In this document: piece by piece, positions 59,652 through 64,000 of the stretch | Numbering within the stretch: position 1 is the first letter of the stretch | Layout of the letters: each line of letters begins with the position of its first letter | Origin: Chamaecrista fasciculata | Lineage: Eukaryota > Streptophyta > Magnoliopsida > Fabales > Fabaceae | Direction: 5' to 3' | Length of the DNA stretch: 64,000 nucleotides | Assembly (NCBI GenBank): GCA_003254925.1 | Contig: QANZ01021234.1 | Coordinates: 1-64,000, forward strand | The notes under the pieces: generated by a model | The model's database searches: none | Seen by the model: only the letters and a program-made list of their open reading frames with translations | What the model was told of the DNA's origin: nothing | Program-made: the position numbers and the translations under genes

Positions 59652-59909
59652 TTAATTAGTGATCCTGATGTTCAAATACTTGTCTGCAAATTGAACAAGG
59701 TTTCTGAATTCGTTGTCATCGATGAAACCATTGCCGTTAACGTCTGCAGATCTGACGCCGTTTTTACTTTTCCAGGATGCAAATAGGCCTCCGCTCATCA
59801 ATTCTGATTGGCTGATTCTGCCGTCACCGTTACTGTCAAATCTCTTTAGCCATCGCTTGAACTCCTCCAAACTCATCACCCGCTTCCCATTCCTCTCTAT
59901 GAATGCCAT
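59652..59909 (-). CDS. Small EF-hand calcium-binding protein, tandem copy 2
   Basis: Intronless, 85 residues, strongly similar to copy 1. Two in-frame deletions set it apart: four residues (VTSD) after MAFIERN and six residues (KEAVRL) just after EF loop 1, in the exiting helix. Both calcium loops are kept (DSNGDGRISQSE and DVNGNGFIDDNE). The tail ends NIRITN instead of NIRITKF. The lack of any stop or frame shift suggests it is still a gene. The shortened first EF-hand helix may weaken pairing of the two hands; this is inference. Confidence 0.87.
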   Translation of the reverse strand: MAFIERNGKRVMSLEEFKRWLKRFDSNGDGRISQSELMSGGLFASWKSKNGVRSADVNGNGFIDDNEFRNLVQFADKYLNIRITN

Positions 59910-61440
59910 TTAATTACTTTTTATTCTCTTATTATTGCGCGCTCTGTTTCTAATTCCTCTGTTTCACACACTATGCTTCTAACTTGTAAGCCTAGCTTCC
60001 CTATATATATATATTGCACATTTCTAGTGTGACAAACATGTTTTATACTACGTATATTTAAATAACATAGTTGGCTTATTCCTTATTGGATAATGTACGT
60101 ATAACTTATAAGAGAATCTCATTACTTTACTATAATCTAGTACAACATGCATGTATCAACTGCCCAGCTGGGCCTACAATGTAGATGCTATATATATGTG
60201 ACTGTCAATTTATTAGCCATTATTGTTGAAATCTTGCTTAGCCCACACAAATTGAAGTAATCCACTAACATGGAAGGACTTAATGCATGTACATGATAAG
60301 TTTAATTTGCACATGAAAACCTAGTAGTATTCTTATTTTCTATTGCTTATATATGCCAATTTTCGTTGATGCTTTTATTATTATTATTTGAATATACAAA
60401 CGTATATTATCTCCAAGGAGCAGTCGGTGATGAGCCAGCGATAAGCATTTCGGATGGGTGGTGTAAGGCTTTTTTGGCCACGTCTTTTGTACAAAGACAG
60501 AGTGACACATAAATGTAAAGAATATTATGAAATCTTTTTTGGTATGCTTATTTAATTTGGGATGTGAATATTGGTGACTGGTGAGAAATTATCGTCTTTT
60601 TTGATATGCAGATGTAGGATATTAAGTATGTATATAAATGGTTATTGATTCCTTATTTGTAGAATAAAGGTCTCTTTACACAACACACACATGGATATAT
60701 TAGCATTTAGCACAAATAGCACTTGTGGCCCCTCCTGTCTCTGCTCCCACCAACAAATATATACTATACTCCCACCAATAACATATACTATACTCCTAAA
60801 TGCAATTCCATATCTATGTTGATTCTTAAATCACGTATATATTTCATAATTTATTTCCAAGGCGCGGTTCCTAGCAAACGGGCGAGTATCTGAATTCTGA
60901 ACGTCATTTATTATTTCACCTTTTTTTATAGTGATTTAAGTTTATATGATTAGACAACTTTAAGCAATCAAATAATTCAAATGAATGAAATTAGTGATGA
61001 CTTTCTTTTAAGAAGCTAAATTTATGATTATGCACACTGAGGATCTAAATTTATAAACATCTCATTTTAGATGGTTTCTATTATTTTTGCTTTCTATACT
61101 CCCCTTAAATTAGAAGGAAAAACATTTTGTTAAAAGAAAAAGGAAATTCATTTGGTAATGGTATTATGGTAACATATATGTATATGATAATCAATTTTAG
61201 AGCCTACCCGGTGCAAAGGAAAGCATAATCTTAAGCTTCAAGCCGACATGAATGCATAATTAAGTAACTCATGGTGGATTCCACTAATATTTTCTCTCTT
61301 TACTTTATTCTTTTATCTCTCAGCACTACATCCCTAAAGTACTATAGAGGATTCAAATTATCAAATTTAACGGTGAAACAATGCATAAGCTAAGTTTATG
61401 CCACGTCATAAGATTTATTGAAAGATCATATATATATATA
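59910..61440. other. Spacer right of EF-hand copy 2
   Basis: Promoter of copy 2, then AT-rich sequence ending in a (TA)n run (61429-61440) that abuts the Helitron-type end. No gene was seen. Confidence 0.5.
59972..59988 (-). promoter_or_regulatory. Conserved core-promoter block, EF-hand copy 2
   Basis: TACAAGTTAGAAGCATA on the gene strand, with the same 63-nt spacing to the ATG as in copy 1 and with a TATATATATATA box upstream (60002-60014). Confidence 0.6.
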
Positions 61441-61480
61441 CTAGGGGCTTTGTGTGCCCTAACGGGCACGCAAATATGTA
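61441..61480 (-). mobile_element. Helitron-type 3' terminus (minus strand)
   Basis: Read on the minus strand: hairpin GTGCCCGTTAGGGCAC (6-bp stem, GTTA loop), then ACAAAGCCCCTAG, then T of the flanking TA run. A short GC hairpin about ten nt before a CTAG followed by T is the signature of plant Helitron 3' ends. The element would extend to the right of 61441; its other end is not in the window or not recognised. Confidence 0.65.
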
Positions 61481-61497
61481 TGTAAAATAAATAAGGG

Positions 61498-64000
61498 ATG
61501 GCCCAATATGCTCCCAACCCAACCCTTACTAACAAAAGCCCAACTCCCACCGGAAATCGCTTTCCACCCAAACCTAACACCAATCACCACTCAGCACCGC
61601 CACAACCTTCGACCTTCCCCATTCCTCTCGAAACTTACGAACAGTTGCACCCCTTCAAAAACTCAGATCCTTCAACCATAATCAATTCCACTATCAATCC
61701 GTTACAATCTTCAAACACCCCTTCCGTTTCACAACCTTTAATCCATCAAAACCAACTATTATCTATCCTTCCAAAACCCAAATCTCCGAAAAACAATCTC
61801 TCTTCATCTTTCCCAATTTCCCCATCCTCACCAGAAAACCCTCCCACTCTTGGACCTACCCAGATTCATCAAACCCCAGCAAAAAATCCTGAACCTCCAA
61901 ATTACAAAAAAGCACTCTGCAAAGATCTGATACATCTTTTTGGAACCACACCCTCTTCTGATAAACATCAATCTCCCCCAAAAATCGATGATTTCGCTGC
62001 CTCTACCCAGATTTCTCTCAAAGATAACACCCTTTCTTTCTCTATACCGAAAGAAATCTGCTCAACCCTCTCGGTCTACTGGAAGAATGCTATCATCTTC
62101 GTGTTACCAGAACGTATCTTCTTCAACAACGCAACAAAGCTTCAAATCTTCAAAATCTGGAACTTGAAGAACGACGCGGACATAAAACTTCTTGGGCTCA
62201 ACCACTTTCTCCTGACTAATATAGATCAGGATACCAGGTTTCGTATTCTTTCTTCTAGTCCTTGGTTTCTTTACAATTATCCGCTGCTGGTTAGGTCATG
62301 GATTCCCAATTTCTCCCCTTCCCTATCATCTCTTTCAACTTCTGTTTGGATATCTCTACCGCTTTTGCCTGTTGAATATTTTTGTCCTGATATTCTCTGT
62401 CTGATTGGAAACTCCTTAGGTAGATTAATTGCCTTAGATCAGAATAATTTAAATAAGTCTGTTTTAACTGCTGCCAGATTTTGTGTTGAATTAGATATTT
62501 TGCATCCTCCACCCTCTTCTTTAATTTTCAATGGTATCCTTATTTCACCTATCTATGAAAATTTCTCTACTTTCGACCCAAAACTGTTTGATTTTAAATT
62601 ACCCCTTCTCCCTACTCCATCTTTTCATTCTTCTTTTCCCCCAAAAAAACAAAAAATCTCAAACCCATTTTCAACCCGTGACTTTAAAAAAGTCAACCAT
62701 AAGCTTAACCTAAACCAAAAACCTATTCCCCTTACCAGCCTTACAAATAAGCCCTTACACAAACTTAATTCAAACTCTGCTCTTCCTCTGACAAATCCAA
62801 ATAGCCTATCACAGTATTCGAAAAAGGTAGATTACTTAGCAGAGAAAACACCTGTACACCTTATACCTAGTTCTCTTAAAGCTAAAGACAAAATTTACCC
62901 CTCTCAGCATTCATATGAAAAATCGAAAACTCCTGCAACCAGTAAGTTAATAATCTCTAAGGAAAATATGCCTTCTGCCTCGAACCAACAATCCATATCA
63001 CCGATGACCCTCTCACCCTCCTCGAGCTCACCAAACCTGAATAGACAACTTATCCTATACCCTCACCACTCTCCCATGCAAGCTACGTCCCCTTCTATCT
63101 CCAAAATAGATAAAAACAAACAAAGTCAACTTTCCTCCCCCCTCTTAGAAATTGTGCTTGACATAGAACCAACTCAAATTCTCCCTTCAGACCTATCCAC
63201 TCCGCAGACTCACTGTGACCCAGTACATCTCAGAAAAACTCTAACCTCTCCCTCTCTTTTTAAACATATCTCCTCCTTGACACCTTCCATACAATCCTCT
63301 TCTGAAAAAAAACGTTACTCTTGTATTTCCTTCTCTGAAAATCCTTCAAACAACCATGTCAACCAACAACCTCCTTCCCAACAACCAAACACCTCCCTCC
63401 CCAACCTCCACACTACCCCCCAGCCCTCAAACTCCCAACCCATCGTCACCAATCTTTCCTTTTCCTCTTCCACCAAACATGACTCACTCTCCCCCTCTGT
63501 CACCAACCACACAGAACCCACAAAATCCTGTCTCTCTCCTCATTATACCAATTCGTTGGCCCCTCCAAGCACACATGACAACAGACAACAACCCCCCACC
63601 ACAAGATCCAAGAGAAGACATTCTCAACAGCCTATACGAGTCCTTCCAACAACAAACAACTCCATCATCAGCCATGACTCTCATCTGGATCAACCTGCTC
63701 AGGGGGATCCTAAACAACTCTTCCTGGATCCACTGTTGGGCAAGTCTCCTAGGACAAGCCTACATAAGGAACACCAGGAACACACACACCCGGGAAATTG
63801 CATCTCTACTCCGTCTAAACCACACCTTTGTACTCCCATCACCCAGGTTCAACAACATGATGTCTTACAACTGGTTTCCTGTCTCTCCACCACCACCAAA
63901 CCCCCTAATCACAGATCTTCACTCCTCCCCTCTAATACACAATCTAAATTTCCCTCTCTCAGGCACAGATTTCACTCTAATAGGAAATCAAAATCATTGT
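61498..64000 (+). CDS. LINE-type ORF1-like protein with DUF4283 domain (incomplete)
   Basis: An open frame from ATG at 61498 runs to the window edge without a stop: 834 codons, starting MAQYAPNPTLTNKSPTPT. Residues about 180-345 match the DUF4283 domain common in ORF1 of plant L1-type LINEs: LLGLNHFLLTNIDQDTRFRI, SSPWFLYNYPLLVRSW, VWISLPLLPVEYFCPDIL and IGNSLGRLIA with TAARFCVELDIL. The CCHC zinc knuckle that usually follows DUF4283 is not seen. Instead a tail of about 450 residues rich in Ser, Pro, Thr, Asn and Gln follows. ORF1 proteins bind RNA. The start lies only 57 bp inside the Helitron-type end and on the opposite strand. The C-strand is C-rich and G-poor, unlike neighbouring genes. 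Confidence 0.7.
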   Translation, partial: MAQYAPNPTLTNKSPTPTGNRFPPKPNTNHHSAPPQPSTFPIPLETYEQLHPFKNSDPSTIINSTINPLQSSNTPSVSQPLIHQNQLLSILPKPKSPKNNLSSSFPISPSSPENPPTLGPTQIHQTPAKNPEPPNYKKALCKDLIHLFGTTPSSDKHQSPPKIDDFAASTQISLKDNTLSFSIPKEICSTLSVYWKNAIIFVLPERIFFNNATKLQIFKIWNLKNDADIKLLGLNHFLLTNIDQDTRFRILSSSPWFLYNYPLLVRSWIPNFSPSLSSLSTSVWISLPLLPVEYFCPDILCLIGNSLGRLIALDQNNLNKSVLTAARFCVELDILHPPPSSLIFNGILISPIYENFSTFDPKLFDFKLPLLPTPSFHSSFPPKKQKISNPFSTRDFKKVNHKLNLNQKPIPLTSLTNKPLHKLNSNSALPLTNPNSLSQYSKKVDYLAEKTPVHLIPSSLKAKDKIYPSQHSYEKSKTPATSKLIISKENMPSASNQQSISPMTLSPSSSSPNLNRQLILYPHHSPMQATSPSISKIDKNKQSQLSSPLLEIVLDIEPTQILPSDLSTPQTHCDPVHLRKTLTSPSLFKHISSLTPSIQSSSEKKRYSCISFSENPSNNHVNQQPPSQQPNTSLPNLHTTPQPSNSQPIVTNLSFSSSTKHDSLSPSVTNHTEPTKSCLSPHYTNSLAPPSTHDNRQQPPTTRSKRRHSQQPIRVLPTTNNSIISHDSHLDQPAQGDPKQLFLDPLLGKSPRTSLHKEHQEHTHPGNCISTPSKPHLCTPITQVQQHDVLQLVSCLSTTTKPPNHRSSLLPSNTQSKFPSLRHRFHSNRKSKSL

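Noticed and set aside
63315-63717. Minus-strand frames within the DUF4283 region
   Set aside because: They reflect the scarcity of stop codons on the opposite strand of C-rich sequence.
1-64000. CRISPR arrays, tRNA and rRNA genes
   Set aside because: No regularly spaced repeats, cloverleaf sequences or rRNA segments were recognised; CRISPR is not expected in a plant nucleus.

Overview
The window is nuclear DNA of a flowering plant, almost certainly a eudicot. It is AT-rich. Its genes are short exons split by AT-rich introns, and almost every protein recognised belongs to a plant-typical family: a KORRIGAN-type GH9 glucanase, a lipin/PAH with plant N-LIP and C-LIP domains, BKI1, plant pathogen-related proteins, a B3 factor and a plant PP2C. 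The species could not be named. Three single N bases (722, 27855, 45812) mark unresolved points in the assembly.

Layout, left to right. 0.6-4.5 kb (-): chloroplast thioredoxin/peroxiredoxin-like protein. 5.0-6.4 kb: a large, nearly perfect inverted repeat carrying an RPA-like (DUF223) gene fragment in both arms. 8.0-9.3 kb (+): glycolipid-transfer-domain protein. 9.6-12.6 kb (-): membrane GH9 endoglucanase, head-to-head with a DUF218 membrane protein (13.9-16.7 kb, +). 17.1-18.5 and 21.7-22.7 kb (-): tandem pathogen-related proteins. 24.7-27.1 kb (+): ORC2. 28.1-31.0 kb (+): DUF829/TMEM53-like hydrolase. 31.8-33.3 kb (+): B3-domain protein. 37.0-41.0 kb (+): PP2C. 43.2-44.2 kb (+): BKI1, a brassinosteroid-receptor inhibitor. 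49.7-55.8 kb (+): PAH2 lipin phosphatase. 57.4-57.7 and 59.7-59.9 kb (-): two tandem intronless EF-hand proteins. From 61.44 kb to the window end: a transposon-derived region with a Helitron-type terminus and an unterminated DUF4283 reading frame of at least 834 codons.

The genes are ordinary dispersed plant genes and form no operon-like pathway. The co-location of B3, BKI1 and PAH2 recalls Arabidopsis At5g42700/At5g42750/At5g42870, and the thioredoxin-like/GLTP pair recalls At1g21350/At1g21360. Both are recollections to be checked. Short Mutator-like foldback MITEs with 9-bp target duplications sit in several introns and spacers. Exon models were built by hand from splice consensus, reading frame and family conservation. 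All multi-exon models given here add up to whole codons.

The points most worth a second look are the 1.39-kb inverted repeat (a possible natural hairpin-RNA locus), a decayed exon inside PAH2 whose skipping keeps the frame, four apparent GC-AG introns in two genes, an Asp-to-Asn change at a likely catalytic position of the GH9 enzyme, the Helitron-end plus DUF4283 block at the right edge, and a 72-bp duplicated flank around an N that suggests a mis-joined or heterozygous insertion.
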